64,000 nucleotides of DNA, taken from NCBI GenBank assembly GCA_017548565.1, contig JAFYZU010000023.1:26050-90049 (forward strand), given 5' to 3'. Within the stretch, counting starts at the first letter, position 1, and each line of letters starts with the position of its first letter. Below the pieces are notes generated by a model that was given only the letters and a program-made list of their open reading frames with translations, did no database searches and was not told where the DNA came from. Shown piece after piece: positions 42,555 to 51,878 of this stretch. The position numbers and the translations under genes are program-made. The stretch is from Treponema sp. GTDB taxonomy: Bacteria > Spirochaetota > Spirochaetia > Treponematales > Treponemataceae.

Positions 42555-45038
42555 ATGAGTGATTATCTTGACCCAAATAATGAAGAGCTTCTAAAGGATT
42601 TTTTCGCAGAAGCCGAACAGCAGGTCGAGCAGCTTGAAAGCAATATTCTCGTTATTGAAAATGATCCGACAAATCATGAGGCTATTGATGAAATCTTCCG
42701 TGCTGCACATACTCTGAAGGGTGGATCTGCTACAGTAGAAATGAATGAACTTTCTCACTTTACTCATTCTGTAGAAGATGTCCTTGATGAAATAAGATCT
42801 GACCGCGTAAAAATAGATGAATCAGTTGTAGACCTTCTTTTAACTTCCATCGATGTAATTAAGGCAATGCTTGAAGCACGACAGAACGGTGGTCAGTACA
42901 CAGAAAATATAGACAGTATTCTCGAAAAACTTCACTCATATATTCCGCAGAAAGATTCTGCACCGGCAAAGAAAATCAATATTCCAAAACCGGCCGCTCC
43001 GGTATACACTCCACCGGCTCCTCCTGTACAGAAACAGGAAACTGCTCAGACTCCTCAGACAACTCTTGCATATCCGTTTATGTCAGAGGATGATTATCTT
43101 GAATTGAAAACTGCAGTTGACGGTTCACAAAAGCTCTGGTGTATCGGTGTTCAGTTTGATGAATCTAATCCTATGAATACCGTCGGTGGAATTCAGGTTT
43201 TTGCCGCATTAAAGGCAGTAGGAAATGTCCTAAAAACTGCACCTGATTTTGACGCTCTTTACGAAGATCAGTTTTATGAAAATGTATTCTATTATATTTC
43301 TACTCCGGATTCCGTTACGGGACCTCAGATTGAAGATGCCGCTTTTTTAAGTGATGTAACGCTCATTACAGATGCGCATCTTCTTACAGACGATAATTAC
43401 AATATCTGTCCGGGACCTGAACAGAGGGCAGAAAGTGCCGCAAATGCAGATTCCGCTCCTGTTTACGAGGCAGCAAAAATTGAACAGGTTGTATCTTCGT
43501 CACCGACAAGTGCAGGAGAACAGATTCAGCAGGTACAGGAAGAGACTTTACAGCCTGCGGAAGAATCAGAACCTGAACAGAAAATCAGTGAAGTTCAGAA
43601 TCAGATTCAGGAATCAAAGTCTGAAACCATTAAGAAAGAAAGTCATGGACAGCAGAGTTCAATCCTTCGTGTTGATTCACGACGAATCGATAACCTTTTG
43701 AACCTTGTATCTGAAGCGGTAATCATAAAGGCATCTTTCAATCAGCTTGCAGCACAGAGCTCTTCATCGCTTATTGAATTCCAGGCGCTTGAATCGCAGT
43801 TAAAAGAAAGAATTTCTTCAATGGCAGATAAGCTTCCTAAATATTTTCAGCGCATGAAGGATGGAGATAATTTTGCTGAAGTTAAAAAATCATTCCAGGA
43901 AGAATACGGCGCAATGGGAATGATGTTCGATTCTTACGAGCAGGAATTGAAATCAATCATAAACCGTTTCCGTTCATATACACAGAATCTTGGTACAATT
44001 TCCGGAGAGCTTCAGGAAGGCGTAATGAAAATCCGAATGGTTCCTATCAATCAGATTTTCAGCCGTTTCCCTCGTGTTGTCCGCGATTTACAGAAAGATT
44101 TAAACAAAAAAATCAATCTTATCATTGAAGGTGAAGACACTGAGCTTGATAAATCAGTTGTTGAAGATCTTCTTGATCCTATCATGCACTGCGTACGTAA
44201 TTCCGTTGACCATGGAATTGAAACTCCTGAGGAACGTGTTAAAGCAGGTAAGGATGAAACAGGAACAGTATGGTTAAAAGCATCAAATGAAGGCAATATG
44301 ATTGTCATTGAAATAAAGGATGACGGTGCCGGTATTGATGTAGAAAAGGTTAAGGCAAAGGCTGTCCAGAAGGGACTTATTCATCCGGATAAAACAATTA
44401 CCGATCAGGATGCATATCAGCTTATAATGCAGCCGGGCTTCTCAACTGCTGATAAAATATCAAATATTTCCGGAAGAGGCGTTGGTCTTGATGTAGTAAA
44501 GACAATGATCACAAACCTTAAGGGAAATATTTCCGTCAATTCCGAAAAAGGAAAGGGAACTTCGTTTATAATCAAGCTTCCATTAACTCTTGCAATCATT
44601 CAGGGACTTCTTGTTCAGGTCGGTGATGAAATTTACTCAATTCCAATTGCTAATGTTATTGAAAGTCAGTGTATCCCTGTAAGCGAAATAAGTCATATTG
44701 ATAATTATGAGATTATGAATGTCCGCAATGAGGTAATAAGCGTTTTAAGGCTTGCAAGACTGTTCAATATTGAGAACACTGTCGAGGGTGATGAATGCTA
44801 TATCGTAATTGTCGGAACAGAAGAAAAGAAAATCGGCGTTATGGTAGATTCCCTCATTGGTGAAGAGGATGTCGTTATTAAACCGTTGCGCGGTAAATTT
44901 ACGGTTTCGCCTGGTATTGCGGGTGCATCAATTCTTGGAGACGGTTCAGTATCACTGATTATTGATGTAAGTCAGCTTGTTGATTTAGGTGTCAAGCAGG
45001 AAATTCTTGCACAGGCACAGGCCAGTTTGAATGAATAG
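42555..45038 (+). CDS. cheA: Chemotaxis histidine kinase CheA
   Basis: CheA (827 residues) takes signals from chemoreceptors and phosphorylates CheY. In order: HPt domain with His52 in AAHTLKGGSATVEM; a Pro-rich linker; a P2-like CheY-binding domain (about 175-290); a Gln/Glu-rich linker; the dimerisation domain P3 (about 370-520); the ATPase with CVRNSVDHGIETPEERV, DDGAGIDVEKV and SGRGVGLDVVKTMI; and a C-terminal CheW-like domain. P3 has an insertion of some 50 helical residues (about 415-470) absent from the E. coli form, which agrees with unusual CheA dimerisation domains reported in T. denticola. It leads the operon cheA-cheW/R-cheX-cheY. Confidence 0.96.
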   Translation: MSDYLDPNNEELLKDFFAEAEQQVEQLESNILVIENDPTNHEAIDEIFRAAHTLKGGSATVEMNELSHFTHSVEDVLDEIRSDRVKIDESVVDLLLTSIDVIKAMLEARQNGGQYTENIDSILEKLHSYIPQKDSAPAKKINIPKPAAPVYTPPAPPVQKQETAQTPQTTLAYPFMSEDDYLELKTAVDGSQKLWCIGVQFDESNPMNTVGGIQVFAALKAVGNVLKTAPDFDALYEDQFYENVFYYISTPDSVTGPQIEDAAFLSDVTLITDAHLLTDDNYNICPGPEQRAESAANADSAPVYEAAKIEQVVSSSPTSAGEQIQQVQEETLQPAEESEPEQKISEVQNQIQESKSETIKKESHGQQSSILRVDSRRIDNLLNLVSEAVIIKASFNQLAAQSSSSLIEFQALESQLKERISSMADKLPKYFQRMKDGDNFAEVKKSFQEEYGAMGMMFDSYEQELKSIINRFRSYTQNLGTISGELQEGVMKIRMVPINQIFSRFPRVVRDLQKDLNKKINLIIEGEDTELDKSVVEDLLDPIMHCVRNSVDHGIETPEERVKAGKDETGTVWLKASNEGNMIVIEIKDDGAGIDVEKVKAKAVQKGLIHPDKTITDQDAYQLIMQPGFSTADKISNISGRGVGLDVVKTMITNLKGNISVNSEKGKGTSFIIKLPLTLAIIQGLLVQVGDEIYSIPIANVIESQCIPVSEISHIDNYEIMNVRNEVISVLRLARLFNIENTVEGDECYIVIVGTEEKKIGVMVDSLIGEEDVVIKPLRGKFTVSPGIAGASILGDGSVSLIIDVSQLVDLGVKQEILAQAQASLNE

Positions 45039-45049
45039 GGGAGCATAGT

Positions 45050-46468
45050 ATGGAACAGAATCAGACAACAAGTATTAATGAAAAACTCGCACAAAGTATG
45101 TCTATGCAGTATAATGCCGACCAGATTCAGGATAAAAAAGAAGCCGCTCATTTCATTGATTTTAAGATGATTACCTTTACACTTGCCGGTAAAGATTACG
45201 GAATCGACATCATGCATATAAAGGAAATTGCCAAGGCAGGACGTTTTACTTATGTACCTAATACAGAACCGTTTGTGCTTGGAGTTTACAATCTTCGTGG
45301 AGAAATCATTCCGATTCTTGACCTTCGTATTTTCTTTAACGTAATGCAGGAAAGTGAAAAATCGATAAAGAAAATGCAGAATCTCCTTATCCTTAATGTT
45401 GAAGATCAGATTTTCGGTCTTGTTGTAGATAAGATTGATAAGGTAATCGGTGTTCAGAAAAGTACAATCCAGCCTCCGCATCCTTTGTTCGGAGACATTA
45501 ATATAAAATATATAAGCGGGGTCGTAGAAAATAACAGCAGGCTTTATGTACTTCTTGATGTAATGCGTATTTTCTCTATTCATGAAACTGAAAATGCAGA
45601 TTTTGATAAGTTCAGTAATGTAAAGGCTCCTGTAACTCCGTTAAAAATCAATTCGCAGCCGGTTAGTAATGAACAGAAGGTAGAAGAACAGACTCCAGTT
45701 GCCGCTCAGCCTCCTGCTCCTGATAATTCTGCAATTGATTTGAAATTCATAAAGGAAAGTCTTGCTCAGTATATAAAATTCCATGTTTCAGATATAAATG
45801 AAAAATGGATTGGAAAGCGATACGACGAATGGAAAAAAATCAGGGGTTCACAAAGTCTTCAGCTTCAGACTGAAAAAGATGCAGATGATTTTATACAGGG
45901 CTTCTGGTCTGTTCATAATTGTGAATGGTGGTCAAGACAGTATGCCGATTCAATTAAAGCAGTTCTTCCTGATAATGCGGCTCGTCAGATTGTAGTATGG
46001 AATCCGGGATGCGCAAAGGGAATCGAAACCTACAGTCTTGCCTGTGTCTTAAAGGAAAGATATCCGGGTGTAATAATCCGCATTTATGCTCAGGATATAG
46101 ATCTTCTGAATGTTTCGAATGCTTCTCTTATGACTGTTCCTGCTTCACTTGCAGATGACTGGTATGCTCCGTACTTAACAAAAACTGCAAATAACGAGTA
46201 TACTTTCAGTAATGAAATAAAAGAATGTATAATGTTCGAATATCACGATTGTAAGAACGCTAACATTCTGCCTTCATCAGATATTATTTTTGCGAGGGAT
46301 GTTCTTTCGGTATGTGATGAAGCTTCTCAAAAGGCAATTATTTCCGATTTCCAGGAAAAATTGAAAGGAAACGGAATAATAATAATTGGAGACAATGAAT
46401 ATCTGGGACCAGCTTATGGTTTTAATGAAAAAAGTGTCGGTGCCGTCGTGGCATACATTAAAGATTAA
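45050..46468 (+). CDS. cheW: CheW fused to a CheR-like methyltransferase domain
   Basis: Residues 35-180 form a CheW coupling domain (DFKMITFTLAGKDYGIDIMH, VPNTEPFVLGVYNLRGEIIP, VVDKIDKVIGV). After a Pro/Gln linker, residues 240-472 resemble the SAM-binding part of CheR: VVWNPGCAKGIETYSLACVL in place of CheR's 'WSAGCSTGEEPYS', a DID loop, and SDIIFARDVLSVCDE where CheR has 'F.RNVL.YF'. The EEP and RN residues are changed and the N-terminal CheR domain is missing, so methylation activity is doubtful. Such CheW-CheR-like proteins are known in spirochaetes as array components. Its ATG follows GGGGAG, 11 bases after cheA. Confidence 0.88.
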   Translation: MEQNQTTSINEKLAQSMSMQYNADQIQDKKEAAHFIDFKMITFTLAGKDYGIDIMHIKEIAKAGRFTYVPNTEPFVLGVYNLRGEIIPILDLRIFFNVMQESEKSIKKMQNLLILNVEDQIFGLVVDKIDKVIGVQKSTIQPPHPLFGDINIKYISGVVENNSRLYVLLDVMRIFSIHETENADFDKFSNVKAPVTPLKINSQPVSNEQKVEEQTPVAAQPPAPDNSAIDLKFIKESLAQYIKFHVSDINEKWIGKRYDEWKKIRGSQSLQLQTEKDADDFIQGFWSVHNCEWWSRQYADSIKAVLPDNAARQIVVWNPGCAKGIETYSLACVLKERYPGVIIRIYAQDIDLLNVSNASLMTVPASLADDWYAPYLTKTANNEYTFSNEIKECIMFEYHDCKNANILPSSDIIFARDVLSVCDEASQKAIISDFQEKLKGNGIIIIGDNEYLGPAYGFNEKSVGAVVAYIKD

Positions 46469-46480
46469 AAGGGGATAAAC

Positions 46481-46963
46481 ATGCGAGTAGAATATATTAA
46501 CCCGTTTGTTGAAACTTCATTCCGTGTTCTTCAGGAAGTTCTTGGAGGTGCGGATGTAAAGCGCGGAGATTTGTACCTTAAATCGACTGCAATGCCTGTT
46601 ATGGGAGTTGCAGCTTTAGTTGGTCTGGCCGGCGATGTTGAAGGTCGTGTTTTATTTGACATGACAATGGAAACTGCATTAAACGTAGCATCTGCTATGA
46701 ACGGAGAATCATTACCTTCTTTTGATGATCTTGCAAAGGCTACAATCAGTGAGCTAGCAAATTTAATTACTGCTCAGGCTGTAACTAAACTTCACGAATT
46801 AGGTTTCAAGTTTGATCTTACACCACCTACATTGTTCGTTGGTCAGAAGATGGAAATTGCAGCATTGGGCGGAACTACTGAAAATGTAGAGGCATTGATT
46901 GTTCCTCTTATTTCAGATTATGGTAAAATAGAAGTTAACGTAGCTATTAGAGAGCGTACTTAA
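46481..46963 (+). CDS. cheX: CheY-phosphate phosphatase CheX
   Basis: CheX dephosphorylates CheY-P and replaces CheZ in spirochaetes and Thermotoga. The 160-residue protein shows the active-site helix with the E-x2-N motif (ISELANLITAQAVTKL, around 92-107) and the beta strands PVMGVAALVGLAGDVEGRVLF before it, with LTPPTLFVGQKME after it. Only one E-x2-N copy is present, as is normal. Its place between cheW/R and cheY is the standard spirochaete order. An AGGGGATAA site precedes the ATG. Confidence 0.92.
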   Translation: MRVEYINPFVETSFRVLQEVLGGADVKRGDLYLKSTAMPVMGVAALVGLAGDVEGRVLFDMTMETALNVASAMNGESLPSFDDLAKATISELANLITAQAVTKLHELGFKFDLTPPTLFVGQKMEIAALGGTTENVEALIVPLISDYGKIEVNVAIRERT

Positions 46964-46978
46964 TATAGGAGTTTAAAG

Positions 46979-47416
46979 ATGAAAACAATTCAGGATTTTC
47001 CTGCAATTAACGAAAGACCTCCTGAGGGATTAAAAGGGGACGGAACTTCGTTTAAAGTATTGGTTGTAGATGACTCAATGTTCGTTGCTAAACAGCTGGG
47101 ACAAATTCTGGCAAGCGAAGGATATGAGGTAGTTGCAACTGCTGTAGACGGTTCAGAGGGTGTAGAAAAGTATAAGGAACTTTGTCCACATGTTGATATT
47201 GTAACAATGGATATTACAATGCCAAAGATGGATGGTCTTACCGCTCTTGAACAGATTATGGCTTTTGATAAAAATGCAAAGGTTGTAATGGTAAGTGCTC
47301 TTGGAAAAGAAGAACTTGTAAAGAAATCTTTGATGCTCGGTGCAAAGAGTTATATCGTAAAGCCTCTTGACCGCAAAAAGGTTCTTGAAAGAATTTCCAA
47401 GGTATTAGCTAACTAG
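46979..47416 (+). CDS. cheY: Chemotaxis response regulator CheY
   Basis: CheY-P binds the flagellar switch. The receiver domain (about 24-145) has the acidic pair in LVVDDSMFV, the phospho-acceptor Asp in TMDITMPKMDG, Ser/Thr in VMVSALGK and the Lys in YIVKPLD. A 20-residue N-terminal extension (TIQDFPAINERPPEGLKGDG) precedes the first strand, longer than in E. coli CheY. No output domain is fused. It is the last gene of the operon, after cheX by 15 bases, with an AGGAG site. Confidence 0.95.
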   Translation: MKTIQDFPAINERPPEGLKGDGTSFKVLVVDDSMFVAKQLGQILASEGYEVVATAVDGSEGVEKYKELCPHVDIVTMDITMPKMDGLTALEQIMAFDKNAKVVMVSALGKEELVKKSLMLGAKSYIVKPLDRKKVLERISKVLAN

Positions 47417-47451
47417 CAGAAATATTACTTTTAAAGAATTATTCATCTAAG

Positions 47452-47506
47452 GGACTGTCCTATAGTTCAGTGTGTTTTCATTTATTGAAATAAGGACAGC
47501 CTCTTT
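47452..47506 (+). terminator. Two-step hairpin terminator after cheY
   Basis: GGACTGTCC (47452-47460) pairs with GGACAGCC (47494-47501) with one bulge, and an inner hairpin TTTCA/TGAAA (47476-47480, 47486-47490) sits in the loop. The T-run after it is short (CTCTTTGTG), so it is a moderate terminator. Confidence 0.55.
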
Positions 47507-47530
47507 GTGTTTTAAATTCATTTTGATTAT

Positions 47531-49117
47531 ATGACAATACAACGTAAAAGCGGCATTTTATTGCATCCTTCTTCATTGCCTGATTCTTATGGAATCGGTA
47601 CATTAGGACAGACAGCGTATAAATTCGTAGACTGGCTTGAAAGGGCAGATCAGTCTTTGTGGCAGATTCTTCCTCTTGGTCCTACAGGCTATGGAGATTC
47701 TCCATATGCGTCTTTTTCAACGTTTGCGGGAAATCCTCTTTTAATAGACCTTGACCTGCTTGTAAACAGGGGATGGGCGTTAAAAGATGATGTTATTCCA
47801 CCTGATTATATAAAAAACACTGGAAATGTAGATTTTGGAAGCGTCGTATGGTGGAAGCTTCCTGTTTTAAAAAAATGTGCCGTATATTTTTATAATAATT
47901 CCGATTCAAAAAAAGATTTTATTGAATGGGCCCGAAAAAATAAAAGCTGGCTTAATGATTATGCACTTTTTATGAGCATAAAGGATGAGTTTGATAAAAA
48001 AGCACAGGAAGAAAAGCCTTCAAGCTCGATGTGGAATGTATGGTGGCCGACAAAGCTTGCATCGCACGATGAACTGACATTGAAGGAATGGGAAAAATCA
48101 CATAAGCAGGAAGTTCTTGTCTATAAAATCATTCAGTTTTTCTTTATGAGCCAGTGGAAAGAGCTAAAGGAATATGCAAATTCAAAGGGCATTAGCTTAA
48201 TCGGTGACATTCCTATTTTTGTTGCACCTGACAGCTGTGATGTATGGGCAAATCAAAAGCTTTTCCAGACAGATAGAAAAGGACGTCCTCTTGCAGTAGC
48301 GGGTGTTCCTCCGGATTATTTCAGTGCCGACGGTCAATTGTGGGGAAATCCTTTGTATAACTGGAAGCGCATGAAGGAAGAAAACTACAGCTGGTGGGTA
48401 ACAAGAATAAAGCATTCTCTTGAACTTGTTGATGTTTTAAGGATAGATCATTTCAGGGGCTTTGAAGCATACTGGTCGGTTCCTCCAGGAGAAAAAACTG
48501 CTATCAATGGAAAGTGGAATAAGGGTCCCGGTAAAGAGTTTTTTGATACAATAAAAAATAAACTCGGCGATATTCAGCTTGTTGCAGAGGATCTTGGTGT
48601 AATTACAGAAGAAGTGAGGAAACTGCGAGATGAATGTAATTTTCCGGGGATGAAGGTGCTTCAGTTTGCCTTCAGCGATAATGAAATTGATCAGAATGGA
48701 ATGACAAATTATTTTATTCCTCATATGTACGATACCGCTTATTGTGTAGTTTATACAGGAACACACGATAACGATACGCTCCAGGGATGGCTTTTAAATT
48801 GCAGTGAAAAACAGCTTTGTTATGTTGCATCTTATTTCTGTGGAAAAAATGTTTCATTGGATGAAGCACGACAGCTTGTAAATGACGGAACCCTTCGAAA
48901 TCTTATGATAAAAAAAGCATTTGAATCCGTAGCAATGTATGCAATCATTCCTATGCAGGATATAACGGGAATTGACAATAAGGGAAGAATGAATACTCCG
49001 TCAACAACAGGAAGTAACTGGAGCTGGAGAATGGAATCATCGGATTTAAAAGAAGAATATGCAGCTATGTTAAAAGAGTATTCTTTTCTTTACGGTAGGA
49101 ATATAAAGAAAAACTAA
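47531..49117 (+). CDS. malQ: 4-alpha-glucanotransferase (amylomaltase)
   Basis: MalQ (GH77, 528 residues) moves alpha-1,4-glucan segments between maltooligosaccharides or glycogen in the cytoplasm. Family motifs are ILLHPSSLPDSYGIGTLG at the start, WQILPLGPTGYGDSPYASFS, the nucleophile Asp in VLRIDHFRGFEAYW, the acid/base Glu in LVAEDLGVITEEV and the third carboxylate in YTGTHDNDTLQGW. Length matches the short bacterial form without extra starch-binding domains. No Shine-Dalgarno is evident. Its 3' end overlaps the convergent response regulator gene by four bases. Confidence 0.95.
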   Translation: MTIQRKSGILLHPSSLPDSYGIGTLGQTAYKFVDWLERADQSLWQILPLGPTGYGDSPYASFSTFAGNPLLIDLDLLVNRGWALKDDVIPPDYIKNTGNVDFGSVVWWKLPVLKKCAVYFYNNSDSKKDFIEWARKNKSWLNDYALFMSIKDEFDKKAQEEKPSSSMWNVWWPTKLASHDELTLKEWEKSHKQEVLVYKIIQFFFMSQWKELKEYANSKGISLIGDIPIFVAPDSCDVWANQKLFQTDRKGRPLAVAGVPPDYFSADGQLWGNPLYNWKRMKEENYSWWVTRIKHSLELVDVLRIDHFRGFEAYWSVPPGEKTAINGKWNKGPGKEFFDTIKNKLGDIQLVAEDLGVITEEVRKLRDECNFPGMKVLQFAFSDNEIDQNGMTNYFIPHMYDTAYCVVYTGTHDNDTLQGWLLNCSEKQLCYVASYFCGKNVSLDEARQLVNDGTLRNLMIKKAFESVAMYAIIPMQDITGIDNKGRMNTPSTTGSNWSWRMESSDLKEEYAAMLKEYSFLYGRNIKKN

Positions 49118-49767
49118 ACAGCCTTGTTTGTCCATTCAATTGCCATCTGTCTTAATTCTGCAGAGGATGCACAGTGAAGCTTTGTCTTGATGTTTTCTTT
49201 GTGTGTATCGATTGTTTTTATGCTAAGGTTAAGCTTTGATGCAATTTCGACTGTACCAAGACCTTTTCCGATTAATGTAAAAATCTGAAGCTGTCTGTCT
49301 GATAATGTAGAGATTGTATCGAAAGAATCGATGTGGTCTGGATTAATGCCTTTTGATATTTCTACGAGACGCTGTTTTTCACTCTGACTTAAATAGATTT
49401 CACCATTCATTACAGTATTGATTGCATTGATTACCTGAGATTCTGCTTCTGCCTTCATGATGTAACCCTTTGCACCGGCTTTCAAGGCGCGTTCTGCGTA
49501 AAAGCGTTCATCATGCATCGAAAGTACAAGAACCTTTGTTGAAGGCCTTTGTATAAGGATGTCCTTAATCAGTTCCAGTCCATCTTCGTGACCGAGGTTT
49601 AAATCTACAATGGCAAGATCAGGTTTTGTGTTATTTAGCAGAGTGATTGCCTCCATGCGGTCCTTTGCCATTCCGATGACCTTGTACGATTTCTGTGTTT
49701 CTATAAGCTGGGCAAGTCCACGGCTGAATAGAGGATGATCGTCTATGATTATTACTGAATATTCCAT
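49114..49767 (-). CDS. NarL/LuxR-type response regulator
   Basis: A 217-residue regulator with an N-terminal receiver (IIIDDHPLFSRG acidic pair; phospho-Asp in LAIVDLNLGHEDG; VLVLSMHDE; Lys in GYIMKAEAE) and a C-terminal LuxR helix-turn-helix (TLSDRQLQIFTLIGKGLGT, EIASKLNLSIKTIDTHKENIKTK broken near 185-200). It is divergent, with 46 bases between start codons, from a NarX-type histidine kinase, so the two should form one system. A TAATAT -10 box on the minus strand (49780-49775) lies seven bases before the ATG, with no Shine-Dalgarno. Confidence 0.92.
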   Translation of the reverse strand: MEYSVIIIDDHPLFSRGLAQLIETQKSYKVIGMAKDRMEAITLLNNTKPDLAIVDLNLGHEDGLELIKDILIQRPSTKVLVLSMHDERFYAERALKAGAKGYIMKAEAESQVINAINTVMNGEIYLSQSEKQRLVEISKGINPDHIDSFDTISTLSDRQLQIFTLIGKGLGTVEIASKLNLSIKTIDTHKENIKTKLHCASSAELRQMAIEWTNKAV

Positions 49768-49774
49768 ACAAAAT

Positions 49775-49807
49775 ATATTACCATAAAATTAAAAATAATT
49801 GTATAAT
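49775..49807. promoter_or_regulatory. Divergent -10 boxes of the two-component pair
   Basis: In the 46 bases between the two start codons lie TAATAT on the minus strand (49780-49775, seven bases before the regulator ATG) and TATAAT on the plus strand (49802-49807, six bases before the kinase ATG). No Shine-Dalgarno fits either gene. The two promoters must overlap at their -35 regions. Confidence 0.5.
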
Positions 49808-49813
49808 TATTTT

Positions 49814-51856
49814 ATGAGAATCGGCCTTGTTTTAAATATACTGGATGAGGAATATCAGATTTCTGTTTTTCAGGGAGTAAAGCAGAGAGCAAAGGAGCTT
49901 GGTGTTGAACTGATATGCTTTCAGCAGGAAAACTCAATCTTCAGCTCTGAATCTATTCTTAAAAAATTAATTGATAAAAAGAACTTTGATGTTGACGGGA
50001 TCATCGTATTAAGTTCAGTAGTTTCGGACAGTGATCAGATTGCAACAAAAAATAAAATCCGGAAATATCTTGGTAATATCCCCATTATTTCTCTTGGACA
50101 GGACATTGAAGGAATTCCTTCACTAATAGTTCAGACCGACGATTCGATGAAGCAGCTTGTCGAGCATCTTATCTTAAAGCACAAATACCGTAAATTTTAT
50201 TATATAAGCGGTTCTTCAACACATAATGATGCAATAATGCGTGAGCAGATATTCATCAAGACAATCAACGCTTACAAGCCCTGGGAGAATGGACTTGAAT
50301 ATAAAATAAAACGGGGATGGTTTACTGAACGAGCGGCTGTAGAAGCGATGAATGAATTTTATGAAGAGGATCCTGATTATGAGCCTGATGTAGTTGTATG
50401 TGCAAATGACAATATGGCAATCGGTGTCTATAAATACATGAAAACGCACAAAAATAAAATCAGCATGAAAAAATGTGCGGTAACAGGTTTTGATGATATT
50501 CCGCAGAGCAGGTTCGAAATGCCTCCATTAACTACAATCCGGCAGCCCCTTGAAAAAATCGGAGGAGAAGCAGTCAGTTCACTTGTATATTTAATCAACG
50601 GAAAGGAAGTAAAAGACTGCAGCTTTATTGAATCGGAACTTATCATACGTCAGTCCTGCGGCTGTAAAAATGCAAATGAAAATGAAAATGTAAATGACTT
50701 TGTTGATATGATGCAGGAAAACTATCTTCGAAATGAACGTCTTTTAAAGATGGTCAGTCATATCGGTCAGGATTTGAATTATGCGCAGACAATAGACGGT
50801 CTGAAATATATTATCAACGCAAATATGGAACAGCTTGATGTTTCTGATTACTGCATTCTTTCATATACCGATGTTTCTAACTGCATGATTAAGCCTGTTT
50901 ATGTACGACGTAATGGAAAATATTTTTATGAGTTTGCCGGTAATAAAGAGATGCCATTAGGTGAGTTTTTCAAAAAATATCAGTCGTATGATGAATATAA
51001 TCCGAATGTTCTTGTAATAAAACAGCTTACCCTGGGCGAAGATAACATCGGTTGTGTGATATATGAAACAAGTGAAGATCAGCTTCCATATCTTTGCTCA
51101 ATTGCCCTGAATATTACTCATACCCTTAACAGAATCAACGAAGCGGCAGAAAGAAAAAAGCGGGCAGAATATCTTGAAAGGGAAGTTTCAAAGCGTACGA
51201 AAGAGCTTGTCCAGGCAAACAATAAACGTATGGAAGTAGAAGCAGAGGTTTTAAAAATAAGTGAGATTGAACGGCAGCGTTTCAGTACCGATCTTCATGA
51301 TGATATATGTCAGCGCCTTGCCGGAATTTCAATGTTATGCAGAAGCTATTCAAATCAGGATACACCTGTAGAAAAACAGCAGATGACGGAGCTTGCACAG
51401 CTGATTGGAGAGACTCTTCAGACGACAAGACAGTATGCTCATAATTCGTATCCTGTTGAGCTTGACAGTCTTGGCATGAATTACAGTCTTAACAATCTTT
51501 GTAATTCGTTTGAGCAGCAGTCTGGAATTAAATGTCAATATTCATGGGAGCTTTCAAAGGATTATTTTTTTGAACCTATTCAACGCCTTAATATATTCAG
51601 AATCATTCAGGAAGCGCTGCATAATGTAATGAAGCATTCCAAGGCAGATTACGTAACTGTTACGGTTAAAGGCATAAAATCAAAGGGAAAGAAAATAGCA
51701 GTTTTAATCTGCGATAACGGGACAGGCATTTCAGACAAGAGCATTAAAAAAGGTCTTGGAATGAATTCAATGCAGTATCGTGCAAATCAGATCGGGGCAA
51801 CCTTCAGGGTTACTGACAATAAACCCAAGGGTACTTGTATAGAAGTAAAAATGTAA
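49814..51856 (+). CDS. Soluble histidine kinase with a LacI-like sugar-binding sensor
   Basis: I start at the ATG at 49814 (MRIGLVLNILDEEYQ), 680 residues, because the upstream TTG overlaps the -10 box. Residues 1-275 match the effector domain of LacI-family repressors: VDGIIVLSS, EHLILKHKYRKFYYISGS, VVCANDNMAIGVYKYM, VTGFDDIPQSRFEMPPLTTI, and ESELIIRQSCG. There is no DNA-binding headpiece, signal peptide or membrane segment. Then comes a domain of some 150 residues, a coiled coil, a HisKA_3 H-box (STDLHDDICQRLAG) and a HATPase domain (QEALHNVMKHS, DNGTGISDK, GLGMNSMQYRA). It should phosphorylate the divergent regulator in response to a cytoplasmic sugar or nucleoside. Confidence 0.87.
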   Translation: MRIGLVLNILDEEYQISVFQGVKQRAKELGVELICFQQENSIFSSESILKKLIDKKNFDVDGIIVLSSVVSDSDQIATKNKIRKYLGNIPIISLGQDIEGIPSLIVQTDDSMKQLVEHLILKHKYRKFYYISGSSTHNDAIMREQIFIKTINAYKPWENGLEYKIKRGWFTERAAVEAMNEFYEEDPDYEPDVVVCANDNMAIGVYKYMKTHKNKISMKKCAVTGFDDIPQSRFEMPPLTTIRQPLEKIGGEAVSSLVYLINGKEVKDCSFIESELIIRQSCGCKNANENENVNDFVDMMQENYLRNERLLKMVSHIGQDLNYAQTIDGLKYIINANMEQLDVSDYCILSYTDVSNCMIKPVYVRRNGKYFYEFAGNKEMPLGEFFKKYQSYDEYNPNVLVIKQLTLGEDNIGCVIYETSEDQLPYLCSIALNITHTLNRINEAAERKKRAEYLEREVSKRTKELVQANNKRMEVEAEVLKISEIERQRFSTDLHDDICQRLAGISMLCRSYSNQDTPVEKQQMTELAQLIGETLQTTRQYAHNSYPVELDSLGMNYSLNNLCNSFEQQSGIKCQYSWELSKDYFFEPIQRLNIFRIIQEALHNVMKHSKADYVTVTVKGIKSKGKKIAVLICDNGTGISDKSIKKGLGMNSMQYRANQIGATFRVTDNKPKGTCIEVKM

Positions 51857-51878
51857 ATATTATTATTCTAAGGCTTAT

